Positions 16,507 through 24,292 of a stretch of DNA of 51,789 nucleotides are shown piece by piece. Source of the stretch: Lachnospiraceae bacterium UBA6987 (GTDB taxonomy: Bacteria; Bacillota; Clostridia; Lachnospirales; Lachnospiraceae); the NCBI GenBank assembly GCA_002449955.1, contig DJYD01000002.1:505-52293 (forward strand), read 5' to 3'. The position numbers were made by a program, and so were the translations under genes. The notes below the pieces were generated by a model, which was not told the DNA's origin, made no database searches, and saw only the letters and a list, made by a program, of their open reading frames with translations. Every line of letters starts with the position of its first letter. The first letter of the stretch is position 1.

Positions 16507-16562
16507 GACCTGATTTTCGCCCCGAAACGCTACAGTTTTCGGACCGATCAGGTCTTTTTTTT
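16507..16562 (+). terminator. Rho-independent terminator upstream of the channel promoter
   Basis: GACCTGAT pairs with ATCAGGTC, with an inner CCGAAA/TTTTCGG stem, followed by eight Ts on the plus strand. No plus-strand gene precedes it within the element, so it either insulates the promoter or ends a short plus-strand RNA. Confidence 0.75.
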
Positions 16563-16595
16563 GCACCGACACGACGCTCAGAAGGGAGGTGATCC

Positions 16596-16715
16596 ATGCC
16601 GCGCATGCCTAATTATCTCAGTGTGCTTCTTATAAGGTTACCTTTTCCGAGTTACCTCCCAGAAAGAAGTGGAATCGCCGGAGCCTCCTTTCTGTCATTC
16701 TTTAGTGCGGTTTGA
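16596..16715 (+). CDS. Possible 39-residue ORF behind a very strong ribosome site
   Basis: ATG 16596 is preceded by AAGGGAGGTGATCC, a nearly complete match to the 16S rRNA 3' end. The peptide starts MPRMPNYLSVLLIRLPFPS and ends FLSFFSAV. The first four residues equal those of the Cys-rich ORF (MPRMSK), so this may be a relic of another copy of that 5' end. Its second half runs into the right arm, which is not coding in element B. Low confidence. Confidence 0.3.
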   Translation: MPRMPNYLSVLLIRLPFPSYLPERSGIAGASFLSFFSAV

Positions 16716-16774
16716 ATTCGTCTATTGTCATCTGAAAGCCTGTTTAACCAACACGTCCAGAACATATGTTCGGC
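16649..16774. repeat. Right arm of element A
   Basis: It aligns with 20405-20530. A conserved hairpin (CAGAAAG ... CTTTCTG around AAGTGGAATCGCCGGA) comes first, then roughly 70% similar sequence up to ATGTTCGGC, which abuts the att copy. No gene is supported here. Confidence 0.7.
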
Positions 16775-16794
16775 TTCGATCCCCCTATGCTCCA
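16775..16794 (+). repeat. Attachment-site copy att2
   Basis: An exact 20-bp copy of the tRNA-Ala 3' end (TTCGATCCCCCTATGCTCCA). It marks the right border of element A or an internal junction of a composite. Confidence 0.85.
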
Positions 16795-16962
16795 TAACAA
16801 AACACAGGACCGCCTTTGGGTGGTCCTGTGTTTTGTTATGCGGTCATCTGGGAGAGAAACCCGTAGGGGTTCTCTGTGAGGCCCCAAGAGAGCAAGCCGC
16901 AGGCGCCGCTCGATTGGCCGGCCGAACGATCCAGCGAGGCGTGCCCGGCACGCTGAGTCGGA
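16795..16962. repeat. Structured GC-rich block between att copies, copy 1
   Basis: This block of about 170 bases begins with a terminator-like hairpin (TAACAAAACACAGGACC and its complement, 16795-16838). Then come a GAGAAACCC stem, a CTGGG/CCCAA pair and a GGCGTGC/GCACGCT hairpin. It is about 97% identical by eye to 20551-20718, although the arms before it are only about 70% similar. Three of its differences from copy 2 fall in stems and weaken them. Open frames through it look like shadows. It may be a structured RNA or a minimal element mobilised in trans. Confidence 0.7.
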
Positions 16963-16979
16963 GATCCCCCTATGCTCCA
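16963..16979 (+). repeat. Attachment-site copy att3
   Basis: GATCCCCCTATGCTCCA, the last 17 bases of the tRNA-Ala 3' end, separates the structured block from element B. Confidence 0.8.
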
Positions 16980-16985
16980 TCCTTT

Positions 16986-17012
16986 AAAAACCGCGTAAAT
17001 ACGCGGTTTTTT
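16986..17012 (+). terminator. Terminator at the left end of element B
   Basis: AAAAACCGCGT and ACGCGGTTTTTT form a hairpin with a T tail seven bases after att3. Its position mirrors the hairpin after tRNA-Ala. From here to 17128 there is T-rich sequence with no gene, where element A has its integrase. Confidence 0.8.
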
Positions 17013-17128
17013 GATGTTTTGATGCTGTTTTTCTTGAGAACTATTGAGAACTATCCTTTTTTTACCCTTTTTCTGGGTCGGTTTAAGCTCTTTTGGCGTT
17101 TTAGGCTTTAACTCCGGAAGGAAAGTCT

Positions 17129-18068
17129 GATGCCATTTTGGCGTCACATTTCCCCCGACTGCTGCCGCTTCTTTTTCTTGATCCGGAACCGTTCCCTCAG
17201 AATCGGGTAACACCTGCCTGATTTGCGTCATGTTTCGGGGCGTATTTCGTCGAATTTTAGGCCTGCAGCGGCTTCTGTGCACCGCTCTCACATATTTCCC
17301 TGCCAAAATCCGTTCTCGGGCAGATTTGCTGTTTTTTGCGACTTTTGCGGTCTGCTTCCGGCAATGCCCGTCCGAGCTTCCTTGCTGCGCTTGCCGAGAT
17401 ACTTCAGACAGCAGATCAGTTCTGTCCGGAAACTCTGCTTACAATCGCGCGCACAGCAGCGGCAAACGTGGTTGAACTTCCTCCGGCCTGTTGCCGGATC
17501 GATAAAGAAGCCCAATATAGCTTGTCTCTTTTCGACATTCTTGGCATGGTATCACCTCCTTCCTTTTTCTGGCTGCAGCATCTTGGCACAGATTTCCCCT
17601 ATGTTTTGCTTCGGCTGAGCATCAGGTCCGTTCTCTGCCCGGGAGTTTCACCCTGGCGTTGCTCCGCTCGTCAGTCCGGCTGCGTCTTCGCAGCGTCGTA
17701 TCTTCGCCCGGTGTCAGGTATTCAGTTGTCAAGGTGCGGGGGCTTTTGAAAAGTCCCCTCAAGTGCTGGAGCACGAGAAGCCTCAAAATATGCGCCTTTT
17801 CGGCAAAAACTCGGATTCTTTTGTTTTTTCCTTCGATCCCGAATCTTTCTGAAGCCTCTCAATAGCGAGAGAATGGGAAGGCGGATTTTATTAGTGCCGG
17901 AAGCTCTTTTTGAGAGTTTTTTGTGGATTATTCCGATCCCCCTCATATGGGAGAACGTGGGAAGACGGATTTTATAAGGGGCACCAGGATATTTTTGAAA
18001 CGATTGAGAAAAGCGCAGAAAATCACCTGAGCAAGAGCTTAAAAGTTGAACTAAGTCGGGAATTTCGG
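17129..18068. repeat. Conserved left arm of element B (long direct repeat, copy 2)
   Basis: Counterpart of 14038-14868. It is longer because of an internal segment in which GAGAATGGGAAGGCGGATTT (near 17870) is echoed by GAGAACGTGGGAAGACGGAT (near 17951). It contains the frameshifted Cys-rich ORF and ends in a promoter that fires into the cargo. Confidence 0.85.
17288..17547 (-). pseudogene. Frameshifted copy of the Cys-rich ORF, element B
   Basis: It starts at ATG 17547 with the same AGGAGGTGATACC ribosome site and MPRMSKRDKLYW, but one base is missing relative to the element A copy near codon 13. The rest (FFIDPATGRRKFNHVCRCC, ELICCLKYLGKRSKE) continues in another frame. A remnant start (MGFFID) could still make 75 residues, but without a ribosome site. 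It is probably inactive. Confidence 0.65.
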
Positions 18069-18074
18069 TATAAT
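18046..18074 (+). promoter_or_regulatory. Promoter of element B cargo
   Basis: TTGAAC (18046-18051) and TATAAT (18069-18074) are 17 bases apart, reading into the 186- and 545-residue genes. In element A the TTGAAC is kept (14846-14851), but the -10 position reads TATCGA and the cargo faces the other way. Confidence 0.75.
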
Positions 18075-18135
18075 TATTAATAGCTCCTCGGTATAACAGG
18101 AGAGCCTAAGATAGCGCTACAGAAACCAAAAAGAT

Positions 18136-18696
18136 ATGAGAGACAATGTCATGAAGAAACAAGAAAAAATCGATTTAATTTCCTCGTGTATCGGAACGGA
18201 TAAGATCCTTCGCACTTATTTCAAGTATGACGAGAATTATTGGTATTACTATCCAAATGCCGTTAGCGAGCATCTCATTCTCGGGCAGGAAGAGAACGAT
18301 TTTGAACTTGACGGTTACCACATCAGGAAGATTTCCGATTTGAAAAAGGCAGAAGTGAAATTTGACTTATGCGAACAGATCAATGTATGGAAAGGCGTCA
18401 CTAAAGAGATAAAGAATCCCAACGTCGATATCACTTCTTGGCAGACCGTGTTTCGTTCTCCCGTTTTGCAGGGTCGGTTTATTATTGTTGAGGACGAGAA
18501 CAATGAGGTTTTCAGGATAGGACTGATTAGAAAAGTATGTGCACGATATTTGCTGCTGGACAGTTTTGATGCTGACGGGATATTTGAAGACGCCCCATAT
18601 GCCTTTCCCTACTCAAAAATCACCCATGTGGCATGGGATACAAGGTATTCTGAAAACTGGTATCAGTATATGAGAAGCCATTCGATGCTCAGTTAA
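18136..18696 (+). CDS. Unrecognised 186-residue protein, element B cargo
   Basis: No family is recognised. It is a soluble protein with no signal or membrane segment, rich in aromatic residues (YDENYWYYYPN near 26-36). A compact C-terminal part contains GRFIIVEDENNEVFRIGLI, LLLDSFDADGIFED and IPY-like FPYSKITHVAWDTRYSENWY. The look is that of small SUKH/immunity-type beta proteins, but this is only an impression. The first ATG (18136) and an in-frame ATG at 18151 (MKKQEK) both have weak ribosome sites. It is the first cistron after a strong promoter, 54 bases before the 545-residue gene, and AT-rich relative to the chromosome. Confidence 0.7.
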   Translation: MRDNVMKKQEKIDLISSCIGTDKILRTYFKYDENYWYYYPNAVSEHLILGQEENDFELDGYHIRKISDLKKAEVKFDLCEQINVWKGVTKEIKNPNVDITSWQTVFRSPVLQGRFIIVEDENNEVFRIGLIRKVCARYLLLDSFDADGIFEDAPYAFPYSKITHVAWDTRYSENWYQYMRSHSMLS

Positions 18697-18750
18697 TCAA
18701 AAGCAGGGAATAAGTGATAATGACGAATTTCTACGGAACGAGGGACAGCT

Positions 18751-20388
18751 ATGGGAACCACATTAACGACACTGAGTATATATGGAATGGAGCGTTCTAC
18801 ACTGGAGCCAATGCTCGCTCCGACAGATATATTGCGGGATCAGAATCCGCCGTGGCTTACCATTGTTCCTTCTCATGAAACTGAGATAGATAATATACGT
18901 CGGTTGAGCAAATTGGCCGGCAGGATAACAAAGTCAAGCGGAACTTCAGCATTGCTCTTTCATTATTTTGATGATGATCTTTTTTTCTGTCACTTTTATC
19001 AGGAGGGAAGAAAACGAGCCGCATGCGAAAGCAATGCGTCATGGGCTAAACTGGGCAAAAAGCTGAATGAACTATTTGGAAATGGAGAACCTTCCAAGGC
19101 ATTTCGCTATGCTTCTCACTGCTGCAGTCTGGAAGAACAGGTGAGTTTATTGGAAGAAACTGTTGGCGCTGCGTTATATGATTTTCAGGAAGAGGAAGCT
19201 CGTACGGTTCCCCGAAGCGATTCAACAGTAGCAGCAATAAAAAAACGTGAGGCATTACTGCGGAAACGCCCCAATCAATTCACGCTCACTGAAATAGCCA
19301 GAGAAGATTGGCCGGAGGAGATGAAGCTTCGGCAATCGCTTTTGGAGATGCTCCGGCCTCAGTGGCAAAAATACGATCTCAGTACTTTGCTCTATGAAAT
19401 AAATATGAAGCGCTACCTTGTCCCGGGCAGTCATTTGCTTGTGGCATATCCGTACCTTGACAACAAATCTCATCAGGCGCGTTTGTTTCTGTTCAACGGC
19501 GAAACAAAAGAAAAGCAAGATTTGGGGCCTTTTCCCGATGTCATTAATTGTGCAGTATGGAATACGGCAAACAAAGAGCCGGTAATTCTGTTCCATCATA
19601 TTATTCAGGAGCATTATAGTGAATATGGATGGTCCAGAATGTCCGGATTAGGCTATATCAGTTGTTTGGACAAAGATGGAACAGAACGCTGGCGCTTCAG
19701 TCCGGAGATGGATCCACACCAGGTTATGACCTACATTCACAGTTCATCAGAAGGTATCATTACTCTCTTTGCTTCAGGAATCAATGCCGTTGTGAAGGCA
19801 GATGCACTGATTTGGCAGATCAATGGTGAAACAGGTGAATTGCTCCATTCTATAAGCATCCCATATACAGATGGCGTGTATCAACTAACATATGTTAAAA
19901 CGATAAAAGAGTTTATATATTATAAACGTTCAACAAAAGAGCTTATTTGTCTGAATGAGAATCTGATGGAAAAACGCAGAATAAATGGATTTGAGTGGGG
20001 CGTCTATATCAAGGATGATCGTTTTTGTGATAATTATCATTGGTTTGATCCTGACCTTCGATCAGTATATATCAGTGATTTATATGACGGAACCATTCGG
20101 AAAGTCAACTTAGAGATCCCCGCATATACGATTGCGGTACTCACTGACGGAAGGATCATCGGCGTAAATGAAAAACAAAACATTTTGACGGTATTTAATA
20201 GTGCGGGAACCGTGATATCCCGTTTCACCGTATCCGGCGAGATATGTCGTGTGATATCTGAAAGTGAGAGAGTGCTTATTGTCGAACAGTGTGGACCTGA
20301 CACATACGGGATGGTTTACGGAGCTTTGTTTGATGAAACTTCGACACATATATGGCGGCTTGATTCGGCAGCCCAAAAAGATACTTGA
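18751..20388 (+). CDS. Unrecognised 545-residue protein with predicted beta-propeller, element B cargo
   Basis: No family is recognised. Residues 1-210 are mixed alpha/beta, with ALLFHYFDDDLFFCHFYQEG near 67-86 and a basic helical stretch near 160-180. Residues about 215-545 are repeated strand clusters (LLVAYPYLDNKSHQARLFLF, LIWQINGETGELLHSISIPY, VYISDLYDGTIRKVNLE, LTVFNSAGTVISRFTVSGE) that look like blades of a WD40/PQQ-like propeller. No signal peptide. It is probably cotranscribed with the 186-residue gene. In mobile cargo such a pair could be a defence or immunity module. This is inference from context only. Confidence 0.7.
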   Translation: MGTTLTTLSIYGMERSTLEPMLAPTDILRDQNPPWLTIVPSHETEIDNIRRLSKLAGRITKSSGTSALLFHYFDDDLFFCHFYQEGRKRAACESNASWAKLGKKLNELFGNGEPSKAFRYASHCCSLEEQVSLLEETVGAALYDFQEEEARTVPRSDSTVAAIKKREALLRKRPNQFTLTEIAREDWPEEMKLRQSLLEMLRPQWQKYDLSTLLYEINMKRYLVPGSHLLVAYPYLDNKSHQARLFLFNGETKEKQDLGPFPDVINCAVWNTANKEPVILFHHIIQEHYSEYGWSRMSGLGYISCLDKDGTERWRFSPEMDPHQVMTYIHSSSEGIITLFASGINAVVKADALIWQINGETGELLHSISIPYTDGVYQLTYVKTIKEFIYYKRSTKELICLNENLMEKRRINGFEWGVYIKDDRFCDNYHWFDPDLRSVYISDLYDGTIRKVNLEIPAYTIAVLTDGRIIGVNEKQNILTVFNSAGTVISRFTVSGEICRVISESERVLIVEQCGPDTYGMVYGALFDETSTHIWRLDSAAQKDT

Positions 20389-20404
20389 ACGAGTCACCTC
20401 CCTT

Positions 20405-20530
20405 GAGTTACTTCCCAGAAAGAAGTGGAATCGCCGGAACCTCCTTTCTGCAGTATTTTAGTTTAGTTTGAATCCGTTAGACGTCATCTGAAAACTGATT
20501 TCACCGGTGTTGTCCGAACGAATGTTCGGC
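20405..20530. repeat. Right arm of element B
   Basis: Counterpart of 16649-16774. The CAGAAAG/CTTTCTG hairpin is conserved and could end the cargo transcript, followed by diverged sequence up to ATGTTCGGC. Confidence 0.7.
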
Positions 20531-20550
20531 TTCGATCCCCCTATGCTCCA
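20531..20550 (+). repeat. Attachment-site copy att4
   Basis: The third exact 20-bp copy of TTCGATCCCCCTATGCTCCA, at the right border of element B. Confidence 0.85.
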
Positions 20551-20727
20551 TAACAAAACACAGGACCGCCTTTGGGTGGTCCTGTGTTTTGTTATGCGGT
20601 CGTCTGGGAGAGAAACCCGCAGGGTTTCTCTGTGAGGCCCCAGGAGAGCAAGCCGCAGGCGCCGCTCGATTGGCCGGCCGAACGATCCAGCGAGGCGTGC
20701 CCGGCACGCCGAGTCGGAGATCCCCCT
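20551..20727. repeat. Structured GC-rich block, copy 2, with eroded att5
   Basis: Here the stems are intact: GAGAAACCC/GGGTTTCTC, CTGGG/CCCAG and GGCGTGC/GCACGCC, after the same terminator-like hairpin. The block ends in GATCCCCCT (20719-20727), the first half of the att copy, after which the sequence diverges. Ordinary chromosome seems to resume. 20728-20929 holds no gene; CCGTTGCTT (20795-20803) and AAGCAACGG (20860-20868) form an inverted repeat before the lipoprotein gene. Confidence 0.7.
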
Positions 20728-20929
20728 CTCTCATCACTTCGAAAAGCCGCCTATCAGATCAGCATTTTTCAACACTGCCTTCCATATAAAAAGACCGTTG
20801 CTTATAGTTGAATTCAGAAGCCTTAATTGATATATTAATCTTAAGTTTTGTTTGCAACCAAGCAACGGCCTGTTTCACAATCGGCTGCAGCAAAGAGAAA
20901 GACAATCGAAAAGGAACGGTGAACCGATC

Positions 20930-21397
20930 ATGAGAAAAAGTCTTGTTTTATTGTTCGCATTCATTCTCTGTGCTTCTTTGCTGATAGGATGCGCACAGAA
21001 AGATCAATACTCTGTTTACCAGTATCCCGTTCATCCGGGCATGGAAGAATGGGAAAAGGTGCGCGGCGACCATAGCGCAATGCTCGAGGCCTGCAAGCTG
21101 CCGGAGGAATGGCTGAAGGCAGATACTGCCTCTTTGCTCGGCTGCGTTTTGACGTATCCGTTATTAGTCGACGCCTTTACCTCGAGTACTTTCAAAGAAA
21201 ACCCGGCTGATTATTTGGCCAAGGACTTCAGCGGGATGAAAGAGCTGCTGAGCCGCGATGACCTGACGCAGACGGCAAAGACATTTGAGATCGATAAACT
21301 GGAATTCTATTCAGAGAATCAGAAAAAGGTCGCCTCGCACATGCTGACCTATCTGCAAGCCTATCCTGATTACCCCACTGCCTCTGCCGGAAACTGA
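20930..21397 (+). CDS. Putative lipoprotein of unknown function
   Basis: 155 residues with a type II signal peptide: MRKSLVLLFAFILCASLLIGC, lipobox LLIGC, Cys at residue 21. The mature part is small and charged (GMEEWEKVRGDHSAMLEACK, LAKDFSGMKELLSRDDL), with an alpha-helical look. It should be anchored to the outer face of the membrane. ATG 20930 has AAAGGAAC upstream; the longer frame from 20852 lacks a signal at its N-terminus and is rejected. No family is recognised. It ends before a bidirectional-looking terminator. Confidence 0.75.
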   Translation: MRKSLVLLFAFILCASLLIGCAQKDQYSVYQYPVHPGMEEWEKVRGDHSAMLEACKLPEEWLKADTASLLGCVLTYPLLVDAFTSSTFKENPADYLAKDFSGMKELLSRDDLTQTAKTFEIDKLEFYSENQKKVASHMLTYLQAYPDYPTASAGN

Positions 21398-21409
21398 TCA
21401 GAAATAATA

Positions 21410-21473
21410 AAACGCGTGTCATTCTTCGCTTCGGAGGCTTTGTCGCCTTTGCTCGGAATGATACGCGTTTTTA
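21410..21473. terminator. Bidirectional terminator
   Basis: AAACGCGTGTCATTC and GGAATGATACGCGTTT form a long stem, with an inner GGAGGC/GCCT-type hairpin and Ts on both sides. It separates the convergent lipoprotein and metallophosphoesterase genes. Confidence 0.8.
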
Positions 21474-21510
21474 TATCCAATATCTTAAGGCAATGCGTTT
21501 CCGCGCCGCC

Positions 21511-22200
21511 TCACTTATTCCAGTCAAATCCCCAGGCACTGTCTTCGCTCTTCCGGCGGGTCTTCCGGATCAGGCGGCCTTTGTTCTTCGGATCCTTCAG
21601 GGGAACGTCCGGGATTTCCAGAACGAAACGCTCGGAGACGTTGATGATGCGGGTGTCGCCGTAGACCTGCTCCCGCGGCAGGCTGTGATCGTAGCGCAGA
21701 TGCACATGGCCGTGCAACAGATAGGACGGGTGCCAACGGTCGATCAGGGCGCGCAGAGCTTCAAAGCCCATGTGCGCCGGGTCTTCGCGGTCACCGAGTC
21801 CCCTGGGCGGCGCATGCGTGATCACAATGTCAACGCCCCCTGCCCGCCGCAGCGCAAAGCGAAGGCGGGCGATGCGGCGCCGCATTGCCTTTTCCGTGTA
21901 CTGATACGGTCCGTCATGGTAGCGCAGGCAGCCGCCGAGCCCCAGGATCCGGACCCCGTTGTATACGACCAGCTGGTCATCGATACAGTCACAGCCCTCC
22001 GGCGGTTTCACCTCATAGGAACCGTCGTGATTTCCGTGCACATACAGCAGCCTCGCATGCCCCATGGTCACCAGAAAGGTCAGGTAATCGGCTTTCAGAT
22101 CACCGCAGGACAGGATCAGATCGTAGCCGTTAAGCCTGCCCGGCATGTAGTGGTCCCAGAGCGCGGGGCTTTCTTCATCAGCGATCGCCAGGATCTTCAT
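21511..22200 (-). CDS. Metallophosphoesterase
   Basis: 229 residues of the calcineurin-like phosphoesterase fold. The metal-binding motifs are in order: IADEES (Asp8), LSCGDLKADYL, VHGNHDGSYE, ITHAPPRGLGD and LHGHVH. The first motif reads ADEE rather than the common DxH, so one metal ligand may differ. Predicted cytosolic phosphodiesterase or phosphatase of unknown substrate. ATG 22200 overlaps the stop of the ParB-like/BMP gene in an ATGA, so the two are coupled and may act together. Confidence 0.88.
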   Translation of the reverse strand: MKILAIADEESPALWDHYMPGRLNGYDLILSCGDLKADYLTFLVTMGHARLLYVHGNHDGSYEVKPPEGCDCIDDQLVVYNGVRILGLGGCLRYHDGPYQYTEKAMRRRIARLRFALRRAGGVDIVITHAPPRGLGDREDPAHMGFEALRALIDRWHPSYLLHGHVHLRYDHSLPREQVYGDTRIINVSERFVLEIPDVPLKDPKNKGRLIRKTRRKSEDSAWGFDWNK

Positions 22201-24152
22201 TGCTTCTCTTCTTTCTCCGGCGGGATAGTCTCCCGGTAAACCCCCAGCTCCCTTACGAGAGGCTGTGAGATGGGGGCTAATTCCTCAAAAGCAGGAATCC
22301 GCCCTTCGATATTGTCGCAGAGCCAGTCCATACGGACAAGTTCAAGAGGCGTCAGACTGCGGGTCCCGTCATTCTTCAGGCTGCCGTCCTGCGCATAGAT
22401 GCGGCGGTTAAACGGATCCAGGCGTCCTTCGCGGATCTCCTGCATCATAAACTCAGCCAGTGATCTGACACCTTCCGGGACAAGGTCGGAAAACTCCACG
22501 TCGATCACGCCGCTGCTCATGCCCCACCAGTAATTCACGGCTTCCGCAGGCGTCTTTTTTGCCGTCCAGCTGCCGTCAAGCACGGAGCGGACGATGTGTT
22601 CGTAAAGCTTCCCCCAAAGCCAGACCGGGGAGGCAAGCGGGGTGAGCGCGCCTTCTTCATTCATAAGATACGTTCCGTAAAGGCCGTTCGCCAGGTACCA
22701 CGGGTTCTGCAGCGGCACATCACGGTTGGATACGACTCTGACGCCCTTTGCAAACAGCCTTTCCGCAGGGTCTCCGGGCAGGCTCGACCATTCAAGCAGG
22801 ATCTTTGCCCGGGGATTGGTCATGCGCGCGCCGAGGGCAAAAGCGTTGATAGAAGCAGGGACGCCCAGGATCGGATAGGAGCCGATATAGCCGATCTCAT
22901 CCTTTTCCGCAAGCGCGCCGGCGATCAGCCCGGTGATGAACTTGCCCTCAAACGTTTTGCAGTAATAGCTGCGCACGCTGGAAAGTGTGGTGTCCACAGA
23001 GCAGTTGAGGAAGCGGATCTTCGGATAGCGGACCGCCGCCTTCAGGGTCTCCCGCAGCAGCTGCGGCGAAGTGGTGAAGACAAGCTCTGCACCGTCTGCG
23101 ACCGCCTTTTCGATGGCGCTTTCCGTTTCCTTTGGCGTATCGGCATGGAAGTAGTGACGGACCGTGACACGCGGGGAAAGCGCCTCCTCCATCTCCCGCG
23201 CACCTTTTTCGTGGGCTCTTGTCCAGTGGCTCGTCGCGCTGTCCAGCTTGTAGATGAGGGCGACATTCAGATAGCTCGGCGCCGGGGAAATGATCTTCTC
23301 CAGAACGCTCTGCCCGCCGCATTGCGGCTCTGTAACCAAACTCGGCGTTCCCGTTCCGCTCCCCGCGATGACGTCGCCCCACAGCGCGGCAAGCGACGCC
23401 TTTAACTCCCTTGCACTCATCCTGCTCAGCTGTTCATACGGATAGACCCTGAGCCACAGCAGCAGGGCTTTCTCCGGATACAGCTCCTGTTCCGTCTTTT
23501 CCAGACTGTCAAAAGCTTCTCGGAAGAAATGCCAGCGCGAAGAGAGCACTCTTCTGTCACTCTCCGACCACGGCGTGATATTGTCACACCCCAGCAAAGC
23601 AAGAAGCCTTGCATAGCTGCCGGGCTTTTTGAACTGGATGTCATACAGACCGGTCAGCTTGTAAAAATCGAGAAACTCCTCATACGCACGGATGCGGGGC
23701 TCTTCGGACGGCAGCGGCATCACCCGCTTCACCCTGGCCGGGATGCGGGTCGCGCCGAAATATTTCAGAACGCTGACGCGCTTATTTCCCTCCTGCACAT
23801 AAAAATCGCCCAGATACTCATAGCATAAAATGGGCTCGCGGATCCCGGTCTCCGAAAGATGCGCCTCGCAGAGCGTGATCCACTTCTGTCCGAACTCGCT
23901 CTTTTCTTCTAAGAGCGGATAAAAGCCTGCGGAAAAGGCATTGACGCGGCCGGCCGTCACCGTGCCGATGATCCTGTCCGCCGGAATCTCAATGATCCCG
24001 AGCTCCCGGACGGTATGAGCGGAAAGATCCGGCAGGACCTCTCCCAGCACAGCCGGATACGGGTCCTTCCCCGCGTCCAGAAGCGCTTTTTTCTCCTTCT
24101 GCCCCAGGCGCAGGGCTTTGTTATATTCAAGATATGTGTCTGTTCCATTCAT
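22197..24152 (-). CDS. ParB-like domain fused to BMP/PnrA-type ligand-binding domain
   Basis: A 651-residue protein with no signal peptide or lipobox. Residues about 50-145 resemble a ParB/sulfiredoxin-like domain (IIEIPADRIIGTVTAGRVNAF, EPILCYEYLGDFYVQEGNKR). A helical linker follows. Residues about 285-590 resemble the basic membrane protein/PnrA family (NVALIYKLDS, ELVFTTSPQLL, FEGKFITGLIAGALAEKDEIGYIGSYPI, NAFALGARMTNPRAK), normally an exported nucleoside-binding lipoprotein. Here it should be cytosolic. A ligand-sensing regulator is a fair guess. It is translationally coupled to the phosphoesterase. Confidence 0.8.
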   Translation of the reverse strand: MNGTDTYLEYNKALRLGQKEKKALLDAGKDPYPAVLGEVLPDLSAHTVRELGIIEIPADRIIGTVTAGRVNAFSAGFYPLLEEKSEFGQKWITLCEAHLSETGIREPILCYEYLGDFYVQEGNKRVSVLKYFGATRIPARVKRVMPLPSEEPRIRAYEEFLDFYKLTGLYDIQFKKPGSYARLLALLGCDNITPWSESDRRVLSSRWHFFREAFDSLEKTEQELYPEKALLLWLRVYPYEQLSRMSARELKASLAALWGDVIAGSGTGTPSLVTEPQCGGQSVLEKIISPAPSYLNVALIYKLDSATSHWTRAHEKGAREMEEALSPRVTVRHYFHADTPKETESAIEKAVADGAELVFTTSPQLLRETLKAAVRYPKIRFLNCSVDTTLSSVRSYYCKTFEGKFITGLIAGALAEKDEIGYIGSYPILGVPASINAFALGARMTNPRAKILLEWSSLPGDPAERLFAKGVRVVSNRDVPLQNPWYLANGLYGTYLMNEEGALTPLASPVWLWGKLYEHIVRSVLDGSWTAKKTPAEAVNYWWGMSSGVIDVEFSDLVPEGVRSLAEFMMQEIREGRLDPFNRRIYAQDGSLKNDGTRSLTPLELVRMDWLCDNIEGRIPAFEELAPISQPLVRELGVYRETIPPEKEEKQ

Positions 24153-24292
24153 TCTTTCTTGTTCATTCCTTCTTCATCTTCTTTATATCACGTTCACGAA
24201 ACATGTTATAGCACAGAGCCGCTTGAATCTGAATAAAGTTTTTGTTATATTTTCTGCGCAGGCTTATCTTTGCCTCGATAATGGAGTTTTGT

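Noticed and set aside
16580..16610. Sequence resembling the 16S rRNA 3' end (reverse strand)
   Set aside because: The match is limited to AAGGGAGGTGATCC plus a few bases, as expected for an extended ribosome-binding site. No rRNA follows.
20501..20737. Minus-strand open frame through the structured block, also seen at 16744-16980
   Set aside because: The frame ends differently in the two copies, runs through the terminator hairpin and has no ribosome site. The stems explain the conservation better.
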